Shown here: positions 8,466 to 16,834 of the stretch, in pieces
Layout of the letters: every line of letters begins with the position of its first letter
Position numbering within the stretch: position 1 is the first letter of the stretch
The notes under the pieces: model-generated
Databases searched by the model: none
The model's input: the letters and a program-made list of their open reading frames with translations, nothing else
Told to the model about the DNA's origin: nothing
Program-made: the position numbers and the translations under genes
Assembly (NCBI GenBank): GCA_011523735.1
Contig: WTGB01000139.1
Location: forward strand, 1 to 37,543
Direction: 5' to 3'
Source: Chloroflexota bacterium
GTDB lineage: Bacteria; Chloroflexota; Anaerolineae; Aggregatilineales; Phototrophicaceae
DNA: 37,543 bases

Positions 8466-9569
8466 CTAGCTCACGACTGGAACCTGGCTGTAATCCCCGC
8501 GGAAAACGACATAGCGGTTCCGCAGCCAGCCGCTACCGAAACTGCCTTCGACCAAGAACCATTTTCCATCGGCGGAAACGCCCTTTACTGCCAAAGTCGT
8601 TCTCCATGGCACGTCGGTGATTACGCTGTGTCCGATTCCCGGTCCGGTTCGAATGTTCAGGCGGCCAGTGCCAATCACCGCCCTAGGCGTTGAGCCCGAT
8701 AAGGCATCAGCGGGAGCAGTCGCTCTTGGTATGCCGGAGAAATTGCCTCGCCCAACCGTATAGTTCGAATTTACCCAGCCGCTGCCCGCTGAAGTGTTAA
8801 CTTGGTACCACTTGCCATCCGCTGCGATGGAAAGCACTGCCAGCACCGTGCCACCGCGTACAGTCATGATAATGGCATGCCCAACCCCGGGACCCGACCT
8901 AACATTGAGGAAAGCCGTGTTGACCACCAAGTGCGGCGTACCAGCCGGGACGGTCGGTTGCGGCGACGTAATAGGCACTGAGGCGCCTGGCATGCCCGTC
9001 CGTGGAATATTCGTGAAATTGCCGCGGATAGCAGTGTAACTCGAATTGACCCAGCCGGTCCCAGCGGAAGTCTCCACTTGATACCATTTTCCGTCGCGGT
9101 CAATGGCTGTGACCAACAGCTTGGTACCGCCGGGCAATACCGTGATCACATCGTAACCTATACCTGGACCCGATCGGGCGTTTAGATAGCTGGTATTAAC
9201 GACCAAGTGAGGAGCGCCAGCCGGTATTGCCAGCCCGCTGCCGAGATTCGATGGCGTACCCGCCCATGGCACACCGGACCAATCGCCCCGGTCCACCGCG
9301 TATTTCCGATGGACCCATCCAGTGCCAGCCACTGTAACGACCTCGTACCAATCACGGTCATAGGATAACATCGTGACTGGTAATACTGTGCCGCCAGGCA
9401 AGGTTGTGATTATGCTGTGACCAACGCCGGGGCCGCTTCTCACGTTGAGTCTGTATGCATTGACCACGACGTGGGGTGAAGCCGCCTGCGCGAGCGCAAC
9501 TGGTTGAAACGCCACCATTACCACGACAAGAACTATGATTAACAGTATTCGCTTATTGGTCGTCCTCAT
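8466..9569 (-). CDS. Secreted protein with four SH3b repeats
   Basis: A 367-residue exported protein. The signal peptide is clear (basic start, LLIIVLVVVMVAF core, cleavage near AQA at 27-30). The rest is four SH3b domains of about 58 residues at 34-91, 122-179, 213-270 and 297-354. Each has the marks LN(V/A/I)R(S/T)GPG(V/I)G, a conserved W-Y/F near the middle and G(T/S)GW(V/L) near the end. Linkers are Pro/Ala/Gly-rich. There is no enzyme domain. Such arrays bind cell-wall or surface glycans, so a wall-associated or matrix role is inferred. Start confidence is high: GGAGGA precedes the ATG by 8 nt. Confidence 0.9.
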   Translation of the reverse strand: MRTTNKRILLIIVLVVVMVAFQPVALAQAASPHVVVNAYRLNVRSGPGVGHSIITTLPGGTVLPVTMLSYDRDWYEVVTVAGTGWVHRKYAVDRGDWSGVPWAGTPSNLGSGLAIPAGAPHLVVNTSYLNARSGPGIGYDVITVLPGGTKLLVTAIDRDGKWYQVETSAGTGWVNSSYTAIRGNFTNIPRTGMPGASVPITSPQPTVPAGTPHLVVNTAFLNVRSGPGVGHAIIMTVRGGTVLAVLSIAADGKWYQVNTSAGSGWVNSNYTVGRGNFSGIPRATAPADALSGSTPRAVIGTGRLNIRTGPGIGHSVITDVPWRTTLAVKGVSADGKWFLVEGSFGSGWLRNRYVVFRGDYSQVPVVS

Positions 9570-9599
9570 TATTCAGTCCTCCGAGAAACCTTGCGTACG

Positions 9600-9614
9600 C
9601 CAATTCATAATTGG
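9600..9614 (-). promoter_or_regulatory. Perfect small palindrome in the SH3b gene leader
   Basis: CCAATT (9600-9605) and AATTGG (9609-9614) form a perfect inverted repeat with a 3-nt spacer, just after the predicted transcription start (about 9619 on the minus strand). It may be a 5'-end stabilising hairpin or an operator. Confidence 0.35.
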
Positions 9615-9625
9615 TATTCGTGGTC

Positions 9626-9654
9626 AGTATAGTGTCCTACATCAGAGCGGGCAA
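9626..9654 (-). promoter_or_regulatory. Promoter for the four-SH3b gene
   Basis: On the minus strand TTGCCC (9654-9649), a 17-bp spacer and TATACT (9631-9626) form a good sigma70-type promoter 57 bp before the ATG. Confidence 0.6.
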
Positions 9655-9773
9655 ACGGTATAGCGGCTAATATGCAACGGATATAGCGTTATGAGCACTG
9701 TCATGTGCTTCGTCCTCACCAAGCAGACAATTGCTCTCGTCGCCGGCGGCGATTATTTGTCACCACATAATCT

Positions 9774-9784
9774 GCCACTGTGGC
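9774..9784 (+). promoter_or_regulatory. Palindrome abutting the IscA promoter
   Basis: GCCAC-T-GTGGC is a perfect inverted repeat ending 4 bp before the -35 box of the Fe-S carrier gene. A weaker outer symmetry (TTGTCACCA upstream, TGTGGCAA on the right) exists. Position suits a regulator site; which regulator is unknown. Confidence 0.35.
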
Positions 9785-9788
9785 AAAA

Positions 9789-9817
9789 TTGACACGCGGC
9801 GCCGCCTATGCTAAGAT
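9789..9817 (+). promoter_or_regulatory. Strong promoter for the IscA-type gene
   Basis: A consensus TTGACA (9789-9794), a 17-bp spacer and TAAGAT (9812-9817) lie 33 bp before the preferred ATG at 9851. It is the best -35 match in the window. Confidence 0.75.
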
Positions 9818-9850
9818 TGCGGCAGATCGCACATGATGAGAGGTATCCTC

Positions 9851-10276
9851 ATGGTTTTGACCGAACAGCAGTTTGCTGAGGTAATGACTGACGACTCAGT
9901 TCTGAATGTCACGCCAGCGGCAGTTTCAATTATCAAGAGTTTGCTCGAACAGCGGAACATTCCCAACCATGCTCTGCGTGTCTTCGTGACCGGTGGCGGC
10001 TGCTCCGGCATGCAATATGGCATGGCTTTTCAGGAAGCGCCAGAAGCAGGCGACACTGTCGTAAACAGCGATGACATTCGCTTGCTCATCGACCCTACTA
10101 GTTTGATGTACCTGCGCGGCGCCAGCATTGATTACGTTGACAGCCTGATCGGCGGCGGCTTCCAGATTGACAATCCCAACGCCGCCTCCAGTTGCGGCTG
10201 CGGGCATTCCTTCAAATCCGATGACCAGGGAGCTGAACAGGCTCAGCAGGGTTGCGGCACCTGCGGGAGCTACTAG
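9851..10276 (+). CDS. IscA/ErpA/HesB-type iron-sulfur carrier with extra C-terminal Cys pair
   Basis: A-type carrier that receives Fe-S clusters from a scaffold and passes them to apo-enzymes. The 141-residue product has the three family cysteines: C51 in GGGCSGMQY, and C115 and C117 in SSCGCGHSF. Beyond the normal end (about 120) there is a 20-residue tail ending in QQGCGTCGSY, which adds C135 and C138. Start: ATG 9851 is preferred, with GAGAGG 7 nt upstream; an ATG at 9833 is also in frame. The gene stands alone behind a strong promoter, not in an isc or suf operon. Confidence 0.93.
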   Translation: MVLTEQQFAEVMTDDSVLNVTPAAVSIIKSLLEQRNIPNHALRVFVTGGGCSGMQYGMAFQEAPEAGDTVVNSDDIRLLIDPTSLMYLRGASIDYVDSLIGGGFQIDNPNAASSCGCGHSFKSDDQGAEQAQQGCGTCGSY

Positions 10277-10291
10277 TTCACTAGCCCGCTA

Positions 10292-11014
10292 TCAGCGGCG
10301 CAATGCGTTAACCAGAAAGCCAAGGAATCCCAGCCCGGCGAGTGCCGCAACTGGAACGATGGGCGGCAAGTTTGTCCACGGTGTAGACTCTGTCGTCTCA
10401 AACTCGAGTTGGTCAGCATACGATGCCGGCGTTGCTGCCGGGGGGGTAAACGTCGGCAAGGCGGTAACTTCGACCAACTCTATCGACTGATCGGAATCCG
10501 CCCGCAGGGTAGAAATCGCAATAGTACGTTGCTCTTCCCCACCTGCTTCGCCTTCTGCCAGATTCTGCAATGATCCAGATACGGCGATGTCCGCTGGATT
10601 TTCAATGATCTCAATCTGCGATCGGTCGCCCACAATTTCTACAAGATCACCATAGATCCAGCCGCGGCCGTTAGGTGAAAGGTCGTAGCGGAATTCATAC
10701 CAGCGGTAGTAATTTCTAAGGACTTGGTACTCGATCCCGGCGGTGATCGTACCTAGTATTTCGCCTTCGAGACTCGGCAAAGCACGGATATTGACGTTTC
10801 CAGCTGTGTCTAATGCGCGCAGCCGAACGGCAGGTAAAGGCGTCGGACTCAATGTAGGCGTCGAGGTCGGCGTAACCAGTCGGCGCCCTTCCGGCGTTGG
10901 CGTAACCAAAACGGCAGGCACCGGCGTGGCAGTAGCCCGGGACTGCGCCCAGAGCGGAAGCAACTGCCCGGTCAAGACCAGGGACAAGGCAAACAAGTAT
11001 GCTGCGCGCCGCAA
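10292..11014 (-). CDS. Membrane-anchored SH3b-domain protein
   Basis: A 240-residue exported protein: signal peptide (MRRAAYLFALSLVL..., cleavage near WAQS), a Thr/Pro-rich linker (about 25-60), one SH3b domain (about 64-130) with VNIRALPSLEGEILG and WYEFRYD, a polar stalk, and a C-terminal membrane segment (about 217-236) ending in Arg-Arg. This arrangement fixes the SH3b domain to the outer face of the membrane. It lies 34 nt downstream of the LysM/M23-like lipoprotein gene on the same strand, so the two are likely co-transcribed and may work together on the envelope. Confidence 0.85.
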   Translation of the reverse strand: MRRAAYLFALSLVLTGQLLPLWAQSRATATPVPAVLVTPTPEGRRLVTPTSTPTLSPTPLPAVRLRALDTAGNVNIRALPSLEGEILGTITAGIEYQVLRNYYRWYEFRYDLSPNGRGWIYGDLVEIVGDRSQIEIIENPADIAVSGSLQNLAEGEAGGEEQRTIAISTLRADSDQSIELVEVTALPTFTPPAATPASYADQLEFETTESTPWTNLPPIVPVAALAGLGFLGFLVNALRR

Positions 11015-11048
11015 TTTTCACCTTGCAGGAACTGCACTAGCTTGGTCC

Positions 11049-12737
11049 TCACCATGATATTTCATTGATGCTTGTGAATCTACCCTGCTCCGCCACTGCG
11101 CTCCGATTGTCCAATTCGTTGACCATGAAGCCCTGGTAGAGTTGACTTTCCAAGCCCACGACTTTCCAGTTGCTCATAACAAAGGGCGGCACAGTGACAT
11201 CAGCCGGGCAGCGATTGCAATCAGCCGGAAGCCACTCTCCGTTGAATCGACGAGCAATGTGGAGATGCGTCGCCGTGGTAAAGCCGCCCAAACACGACGG
11301 GTAGCCGATGATATTGCCCGCTTCGACCAACTGCCCTTCCACCAAGCTATCATGATAATCGACATGTAAATACAGTATCGTCCAGCCGGTTCCTTCATTT
11401 GAATCCTCATCTAGATCTAACACCACCACACCTTCATCTAGCCGGGCGATACTGCCGCGCGCAACAGCTGTTGCCGGATGCGACGATGTATCACAGTGGC
11501 CCCCCGGCCGCGCCTCTGCCGGTGGACTAAAGTCTACAGCGGACCATGCGCTGCCGTTGCCCCAGCCGCCATGGAAGCCACCGGTGAAACGCCAAGTTTC
11601 ACCGCGCGGGAAAGGCAGCGTCAATTGGGGCTGCCTGAGATCGGCTGGCACGGCCTCGTATTCCTCGGCAAATGGCTCGCCGAAAAGTTCTGCGTACGTG
11701 CGAAATATGCCTGAATCACTGCTATCCTGCCGCCACTCAGTTGCGCGCGGCATTTGCGCCAGCGCGTACTGGACGGCAATCGTACCGGCATTCAAATTGG
11801 GAGGATAATACAGTCGGCTACCATCCAGCAACTCGAGGACGATTTCGCCGCGGTATTTCCAGCCATAATATCCCTGATTGAGCCTGTCAGCCAGCCAGCT
11901 AAGCTGTGCGTACAATCCGGCGCGGTCGATGCGGCTAGTCTCTTCAGGCGCCAGCAAGGGATATAATTCCGTCTCCTCGTCCACCGAGACCTGCGTAACA
12001 AGTCCGGCAAAATGCTCAAGAAAAGCAAGCAGAATTCTCACATCTACGCTGTATTCCTTTGATACGCGCTCGATGATTTCGCTCGCGGCAAAGCCGTCAG
12101 AACTCATGGACCCATCCGGGCGCCGGCTTGTCACAACAACTGTCATCTGGCTGAGAGTGCCGCCGCGTGATTGCAGGAAACGCTCGATATTGAAATCTGC
12201 CGCTCCGATTGAACGGACGAGTCGAGAATCTGGCAGTATGAGAAAAGATGGACTGTAATCGATTGGCGGGTCCGGCAAGGTTATGATCTGCCCTACTTCC
12301 AGCAAATCCGGATTGGGCAAGTCATTGACCCGCAGCAACGAGGCGACGGAAACGCCGTATTTTTCGGCGATGCGTGTCAGTGTATCACCCGCTACTACAC
12401 GATGCGTCGCGACGAGCGCTTGAGTCGAACCGGGTGGGCTCTGCGATACTTCTTGGACCTTTGCCGGCTGAGTAGTGGTAACCATTTGGGCTGCGAGGCG
12501 CGGCGTCGCTGTTGCGAGCGCTGCAACATCAGCGTCTGCTGCATCGCCGTGATCTGTGACGGCGATCCCGGCGGATCCCGCATCGGGCTGCTGATTAGCC
12601 GTCACAGCCGGCGTCTCTATGTCACTCTGTATTCTCTCGGCTTGCGTTCCCATGTTACATCCAGCGCTCACCAGAACACACAGAAGTATTGCTGACACAG
12701 TGACCAAAAGCTTTCGCCTTGACTTGAGTTTAACCAT
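11049..12737 (-). CDS. Lipoprotein with LysM and degenerate M23-type peptidase domain
   Basis: From ATG 12737 the protein has 562 residues (a GTG at 12755 would add six; neither has a clear ribosome site). A lipoprotein signal ends in VLVSAGC (Cys27). A LysM domain at about 111-155 (HRVVAGDTLTRIAEKYGVS...) binds glycan. A middle region (about 215-245) vaguely recalls lysozyme-like folds. The C-terminal domain (about 380-515) resembles M23 endopeptidases: the HLH motif (H491, H493), H458 in LYLHV and the Asp of the first motif (D402) are present. The His expected four residues before that Asp is Trp398 (sequence SAWSAVDF), so the zinc site lacks a ligand and activity is doubtful. Four Cys in the domain may form disulfides. 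Confidence 0.85.
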   Translation of the reverse strand: MVKLKSRRKLLVTVSAILLCVLVSAGCNMGTQAERIQSDIETPAVTANQQPDAGSAGIAVTDHGDAADADVAALATATPRLAAQMVTTTQPAKVQEVSQSPPGSTQALVATHRVVAGDTLTRIAEKYGVSVASLLRVNDLPNPDLLEVGQIITLPDPPIDYSPSFLILPDSRLVRSIGAADFNIERFLQSRGGTLSQMTVVVTSRRPDGSMSSDGFAASEIIERVSKEYSVDVRILLAFLEHFAGLVTQVSVDEETELYPLLAPEETSRIDRAGLYAQLSWLADRLNQGYYGWKYRGEIVLELLDGSRLYYPPNLNAGTIAVQYALAQMPRATEWRQDSSDSGIFRTYAELFGEPFAEEYEAVPADLRQPQLTLPFPRGETWRFTGGFHGGWGNGSAWSAVDFSPPAEARPGGHCDTSSHPATAVARGSIARLDEGVVVLDLDEDSNEGTGWTILYLHVDYHDSLVEGQLVEAGNIIGYPSCLGGFTTATHLHIARRFNGEWLPADCNRCPADVTVPPFVMSNWKVVGLESQLYQGFMVNELDNRSAVAEQGRFTSINEISW

Positions 12738-12755
12738 TAGAAGAGCGATCTTCAC

Positions 12756-12784
12756 TTGGGGCTTGCTGTGAACACCTGTATACT
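12756..12784 (+). promoter_or_regulatory. Promoter for the SCP2 gene
   Basis: TTGGGG (12756-12761), 17 bp and TATACT (12779-12784) sit 43 bp before the ATG at 12828; the -10 is near consensus and the -35 is weak. It lies in the divergent gap with the LysM/M23 lipoprotein gene. Confidence 0.5.
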
Positions 12785-12827
12785 AAACTAGGATTGGATA
12801 ATACGACATCATCTTGAGGAGCAAATC

Positions 12828-13157
12828 ATGGCGACAGCCGACGAGGTGAAAAGCATATTTCCAGCTATGGTGGAGCGCTTTATTCCGGAGAAGGCCAGCG
12901 GGATGAACGCGACCATACTTTTCGATTTGAGCGGAGATAATGGCGGACAGTTCTGGATAAAAGTGGCCGATGGCAACGCGGAAACAGGCGAAGGCAGCAT
13001 CAGCGATCCGGCTATGACTGTGAAAGCAACTGCCGATGACTGGTTCGCCGTTTCTACCGGACAGATGAATGCCATGCAAGCCTTTATGACTGGAAAGTTG
13101 AAGATCTTGGGAGATATGGGATTGGCGATGAAAATGCAGACGATGTTTGCGCAATAG
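12828..13157 (+). CDS. SCP2 sterol-binding domain protein
   Basis: A 109-residue single-domain protein of the SCP-2 lipid-transfer fold: an N-terminal helix, FDLSGDNGGQFWIKV, the SDPAMTVKATADDWFAVSTG core and the closing segment GKLKILGDMGLAMKMQ. The fold has a hydrophobic tunnel that carries lipids or acyl-CoA. GAGGAG lies 7 nt before the ATG. The gene converges on the HEAT-repeat gene with 17 nt between stops. Its ligand is unknown. Confidence 0.92.
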   Translation: MATADEVKSIFPAMVERFIPEKASGMNATILFDLSGDNGGQFWIKVADGNAETGEGSISDPAMTVKATADDWFAVSTGQMNAMQAFMTGKLKILGDMGLAMKMQTMFAQ

Positions 13158-13174
13158 GGCCGTCGCAAAGGCGC

Positions 13175-14188
13175 TTAATCTTCATCAAGCCTTAGATCAA
13201 GCCCAGCGAAACTTCGGCGAAAGCCAGCCGTATCCAGAGCCTCTTCTAACACTGCGGCGGTCTCCCCGTCCTCGACCACCTCATTCAGGTGGCTCAGTAT
13301 CTCGAAAGCCCGACTTCCACCGATTTCGCCAAGCGCCCAAATCGCGGTCAGTTGAATTTCACGATCGTCGCTCAGAGCCAGTTCACTGATGCGCGGTACG
13401 CTGTCTTCGAGTTGAATCTGTCCACATGCGGCAATCGCTTCATACACCGCTTCGTTATCGTGGCTTTCCAGTTCTTCAAGAAGAATTTCCCGCCAGGCCT
13501 TGCTGCAAGACCGTCCCATCGCGAAGATCGCGCTGATCTTGAGGTCATGATTGCCGTCGGCGTAGGCTTTGACGATGAGATCATGCACATGTGGATGACT
13601 GGAATTGGCTAGCGCTTCCAAGGCGCGCCGCCGCATTTCCAGTGATTCGGTTTCGTCGTTATGGAGGCGTAGCGACAGTTGCTGCGCTTCCTGAGCAAGC
13701 TCTTCTGATACATTGCCATACTCGCCAAGCAATATGAAACGTCCTAATGCCTTCATAGCGGCCGTACGTACGGACGACTCCGGATCGCGCTCCGCCAGTC
13801 TAATGAACTTGCGCATCGCTTGCTCGCTCTCGTCCGTCCAGAGCAACTCTACAGCGGCCTCACGCACAATGGCATTCTCATCGTCAAGGCTGTGAAACCC
13901 CAACTCGCGATAATTAAGTTCAAACAGCGCCTCACTCGCTTCATTGAGCGCACGTATTACCCGGTGCTTGGTCGCCGCCGACAGATCCCGCCACACGGTT
14001 TCGATTCTTTGCCATTCCGTCGGCGACAGATCACTCAAACCGTAGACTAGGGTCGGAGAAACCGACTGTTTCTGCTCCGCTCCCGTCTCGGCAAGGACGG
14101 ACAATACATCGTTCAGATCGGGTTTATCAAATACGAGATCGTCTGCCGGCAAGGCTAAGCCATGCCTTTCGGAGGCGGGGTCCGTCAT
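13175..14188 (-). CDS. HEAT-repeat protein
   Basis: A 337-residue soluble protein made mostly of HEAT (PBS-lyase-like) repeats from about residue 85 to 320, for example IVREAAVELLWTDESEQAM, SSVRTAAMKALGRF, LKISAIFAMGRS and IQLTAIWALGEIGG. The first 80 residues are acidic and not repetitive. HEAT solenoids are docking scaffolds. The start codon overlaps the rseP stop by four bases (ATGA), so the two are translationally coupled. A link to membrane proteolysis is therefore likely but only by context. Confidence 0.88.
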   Translation of the reverse strand: MTDPASERHGLALPADDLVFDKPDLNDVLSVLAETGAEQKQSVSPTLVYGLSDLSPTEWQRIETVWRDLSAATKHRVIRALNEASEALFELNYRELGFHSLDDENAIVREAAVELLWTDESEQAMRKFIRLAERDPESSVRTAAMKALGRFILLGEYGNVSEELAQEAQQLSLRLHNDETESLEMRRRALEALANSSHPHVHDLIVKAYADGNHDLKISAIFAMGRSCSKAWREILLEELESHDNEAVYEAIAACGQIQLEDSVPRISELALSDDREIQLTAIWALGEIGGSRAFEILSHLNEVVEDGETAAVLEEALDTAGFRRSFAGLDLRLDED

Positions 14189-15687
14189 GAGATACTCGGC
14201 GGATTTATGAGATCATAGATCATAACCACAAGACCCAATGCCAGCAGAATCATGATACCGATCTGGTGAATGCGCGCTTCCTTCTGGGGATCGACCGGCT
14301 TTCCGCGCAGCATCTCTACCAGCACAAATACAATTCGCCCCCCATCAAGCGCTGGGATCGGCAACAAGTTGCTTATGCCGAGAAAGATGCTCACAAGCGC
14401 GATGAAGTGCAGCATCACACTGGGTCCGTCCTGCAAACTGCGATGCAAAAGTTCGCCGCCAATCTTGCTGATGCCAATGATACTTATCGGACGGGCGTCT
14501 TTTCCGCTCAAGGAGCCATCCAACAGTTGCCCCGGAATCGCGGCTATTGCTCTGAACGTTTCACCAGTCCTATTCAAGCTGTAGGAAATAGCATCGGGTA
14601 TGCTTTGCGGAACATACTCATTCTTGTACCCGGCATTCGCAAATCGCGTGCCCTCTCTTAAGCTGAATTGCGAACGGATCGCGATTCCCAGCCTCCCCTC
14701 GCCTTCCGGCGGGTTGATACGCGGCTTTACAATCACGACGAAAGATTCCGCGCTGCCGTCTTCATGCTCGCGCAGTATAGTCAAAGGAAGCGGCTTGCCC
14801 TCCGCGTTCCGTGTCGCCTCGCGCAAAGCCTCAGCGGGATCGCCCTCTGACGGGATCGGGGTATAACTGATCTGCGTCACAATATCGCCTGGAATTATGC
14901 CGGCATCAGCCGCCGGCGTCCCCTCGACTACTCCCAAAATCTGCACAGCGCCGGAGCGCCCGGCAAAACTTGGTTTGACTGTCACGCTGAATGTATCGCC
15001 GCTCTGCGGACGAAGAAGAGCGAACTCGATGCTTTCTTCTTTGTACATCGCCAGAATTTCATGAAAGGCAGTGAAGTCGGCAAAGCGCTGGCCGTTGATT
15101 CTTTCGATTGCATCGCCAGTTTTCACTGAGGTTCCCGCAAAAAGCGAACCTTCCGGAATAGCCACAATTTGGCTTAGACCGCCGACGGGCAGCAATAAGC
15201 CAATGAGCGCTGCAATAAAAAACAGGAAAATAGCCGTCGCGAAATTGGCAAAGGCGCCGGCCGCCATAAAGAATATCCGTCCCAGAGCCGGCGCATCGTT
15301 TACCGACATCATATCTTGGTCGCCGACACCGCGCAGCCGGAGCATCTCCCGCTCACCAACGATGCGAACCACACCAGATCGGCGCTGCTCCAATATAATT
15401 CGGTCTCGTTTCAACTTGTCTTCCGATGTCGGACCGATCATGTCCTCGCCCAAGGGACGAACAAATCCCCCAATGGGCAAGAGATTCAACGTAAACTCTG
15501 TCTCGCGCCAGGTGAAGAGCCTGCCGACGCGCGGCGGGAAACCGATACCGAACTCGAGTACATTGATGCCGACCAGCTTGGCAGCGAAGAAGTGTCCCAA
15601 CTCGTGAATGATTATCGCGGGAAACAATACGAGCACAAAAGCGACGACGGCGAACAAGAGATCGTTTGCAGCAGCGGGAATCAACAT
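14185..15687 (-). CDS. rseP: Site-2 protease RseP/MmpA family (M50)
   Basis: Intramembrane zinc metalloprotease that cuts membrane-bound regulators such as anti-sigma factors. The 500-residue product has HELGH at 28-32 in the first membrane segment and the second metal motif NLLPIPALDGG (D448) near the C-terminus. An inserted PDZ-like region lies between (about 245-330, with GTPAADAGIIPGDIVTQI), and the last membrane segment closes the protein. AAAGGG lies 8 nt before the ATG. The usual partners (dxr, cdsA, uppS) are not adjacent. Loss of dxr linkage agrees with an organism that makes isoprenoids from mevalonate. The HEAT gene follows with a 4-bp overlap. Confidence 0.95.
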   Translation of the reverse strand: MLIPAAANDLLFAVVAFVLVLFPAIIIHELGHFFAAKLVGINVLEFGIGFPPRVGRLFTWRETEFTLNLLPIGGFVRPLGEDMIGPTSEDKLKRDRIILEQRRSGVVRIVGEREMLRLRGVGDQDMMSVNDAPALGRIFFMAAGAFANFATAIFLFFIAALIGLLLPVGGLSQIVAIPEGSLFAGTSVKTGDAIERINGQRFADFTAFHEILAMYKEESIEFALLRPQSGDTFSVTVKPSFAGRSGAVQILGVVEGTPAADAGIIPGDIVTQISYTPIPSEGDPAEALREATRNAEGKPLPLTILREHEDGSAESFVVIVKPRINPPEGEGRLGIAIRSQFSLREGTRFANAGYKNEYVPQSIPDAISYSLNRTGETFRAIAAIPGQLLDGSLSGKDARPISIIGISKIGGELLHRSLQDGPSVMLHFIALVSIFLGISNLLPIPALDGGRIVFVLVEMLRGKPVDPQKEARIHQIGIMILLALGLVVMIYDLINPPSIS

Positions 15688-15723
15688 TGGCGATGCCCTT
15701 TCATGGACTTATGATTCGCCCAC

Positions 15724-15753
15724 ATTATATGCCTCTTTTCAGCTCACGCGCAA
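15724..15753 (-). promoter_or_regulatory. Promoter for rseP-HEAT operon
   Basis: On the minus strand TTGCGC (15753-15748), 18 bp and a consensus TATAAT (15729-15724) lie 36 bp before the rseP ATG; the -35 is inside the last codons of the decarboxylase gene. Confidence 0.65.
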
Positions 15754-16761
15754 GCGCGCTCTATACGACACTGGCACTGGAATCACGGTCGCCCCGCCAC
15801 CAACTCGCGATTGCACTATGTCGATCTCGGGCGAGATTGCCCTCAACTTCGCCGCAACCGCCGGGGCATCGGAGGCCCTGCAAATGCAATGGACATTGGG
15901 TCCCGCGTCAAGTGTGTAACAGACCTGCAAAGCGTCAGACTCACGCCAGTGCCGCACGGATTCCATGATAGCCAGCGAGAGCGGCTGCCAGTAAAACAGT
16001 GGCGGATTACTCGTCATCATCACCGCGTGCATAAGGTTGCTGTCTTCTTCAACTGTCCGCGCAAAGCGCTCGAAATCCCGCTCACTAATCGCAATTTTGA
16101 CAGCGCGAAGTCGGGTCTCCGCGCTTTCCACACGCGCAGGTTGAAGGACACTTGAATCAGCCGTCCGGTGCCCGGCGCTCGAGCCAATGCGTTTGTGCCG
16201 CCGGCTCACAATTGCGATGACATCTACGAGATCCCAGCGGTCGCGGTCTGCGAATGTTTCGGCGTAGGATGATTCATGACTGTCCCCAGCCCGCCACTCG
16301 ACGAAACCTGGCGGTATCGAACGCGCTGCCGAGCCAGAGCCCAGCCGCGCCATTGTCGATAACTCGCGCTCGTCCAATGCCGTCCCGCACGCAGTGACCG
16401 CAGCCAAGGTTAACGCGGCGAAGGCGGACGCGGATGACGCGATTCCGGCGCCCATAGGGAAATTGTTCGTCGAGTCTACACGCGCTCTCAAATCGGTATT
16501 CAAACGCCGGCGAAGCGCATCCAGATGCTGCCGGACGCGGACAAGCGCAGTCTCCCCCGCTGGAGAGCCGTTGATCGCCAGCGAGTCAACTGTCAAAGCG
16601 CTCGACCATTCCACAGTCGTCGTGGTATGCAGGTCAGCGAGATTCATGCTGAGCGATGAATTGGCTGGCAATCTGAGCTTGTGGTTGCGGTTGCCCCAGT
16701 ACTTGATAAACGCGATATTGGAATGCGCGCGCGCGCTTGCTATATTGTCTGGACTTGCCAT
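15739..16761 (-). CDS. mvaD: Mevalonate (di)phosphate decarboxylase, probably phosphomevalonate decarboxylase
   Basis: GHMP-superfamily decarboxylase of 340 residues. It has the family start SNIAFIKYWGNRN (14-26), the ATP loop FPMGAGIASSASA (101-113), GSGSAARSIPPGFVEW (141-156), and the catalytic Asp285 in TLDAGPN. In classical diphosphomevalonate decarboxylases the first motif reads KYWGK; here the Lys is Asn24. With isopentenyl phosphate kinase next door and no phosphomevalonate kinase seen, the likely reaction is mevalonate 5-phosphate to isopentenyl phosphate, as shown for Roseiflexus. That specificity is inferred. The start is ATG 16761: the open frame reaches 16878, but that extension covers the promoter and has no family similarity. 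Confidence 0.92.
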   Translation of the reverse strand: MASPDNIASARAHSNIAFIKYWGNRNHKLRLPANSSLSMNLADLHTTTTVEWSSALTVDSLAINGSPAGETALVRVRQHLDALRRRLNTDLRARVDSTNNFPMGAGIASSASAFAALTLAAVTACGTALDERELSTMARLGSGSAARSIPPGFVEWRAGDSHESSYAETFADRDRWDLVDVIAIVSRRHKRIGSSAGHRTADSSVLQPARVESAETRLRAVKIAISERDFERFARTVEEDSNLMHAVMMTSNPPLFYWQPLSLAIMESVRHWRESDALQVCYTLDAGPNVHCICRASDAPAVAAKLRAISPEIDIVQSRVGGGATVIPVPVSYRARLRVS

Positions 16762-16805
16762 CAATAGGCACTCTCTATTGTCCACTTTGGGCTCTTTCAA
16801 TATGT

Positions 16806-16834
16806 TTGACACATTATCGCCAGTCCACTGTCTT
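16806..16834 (+). promoter_or_regulatory. Possible promoter for ubiA-mvk-ipk
   Basis: A consensus TTGACA at 16806-16811 is followed after 17 bp by a poor TGTCTT (16829-16834). It overlaps the divergent decarboxylase promoter, so the two could compete. Confidence 0.35.
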
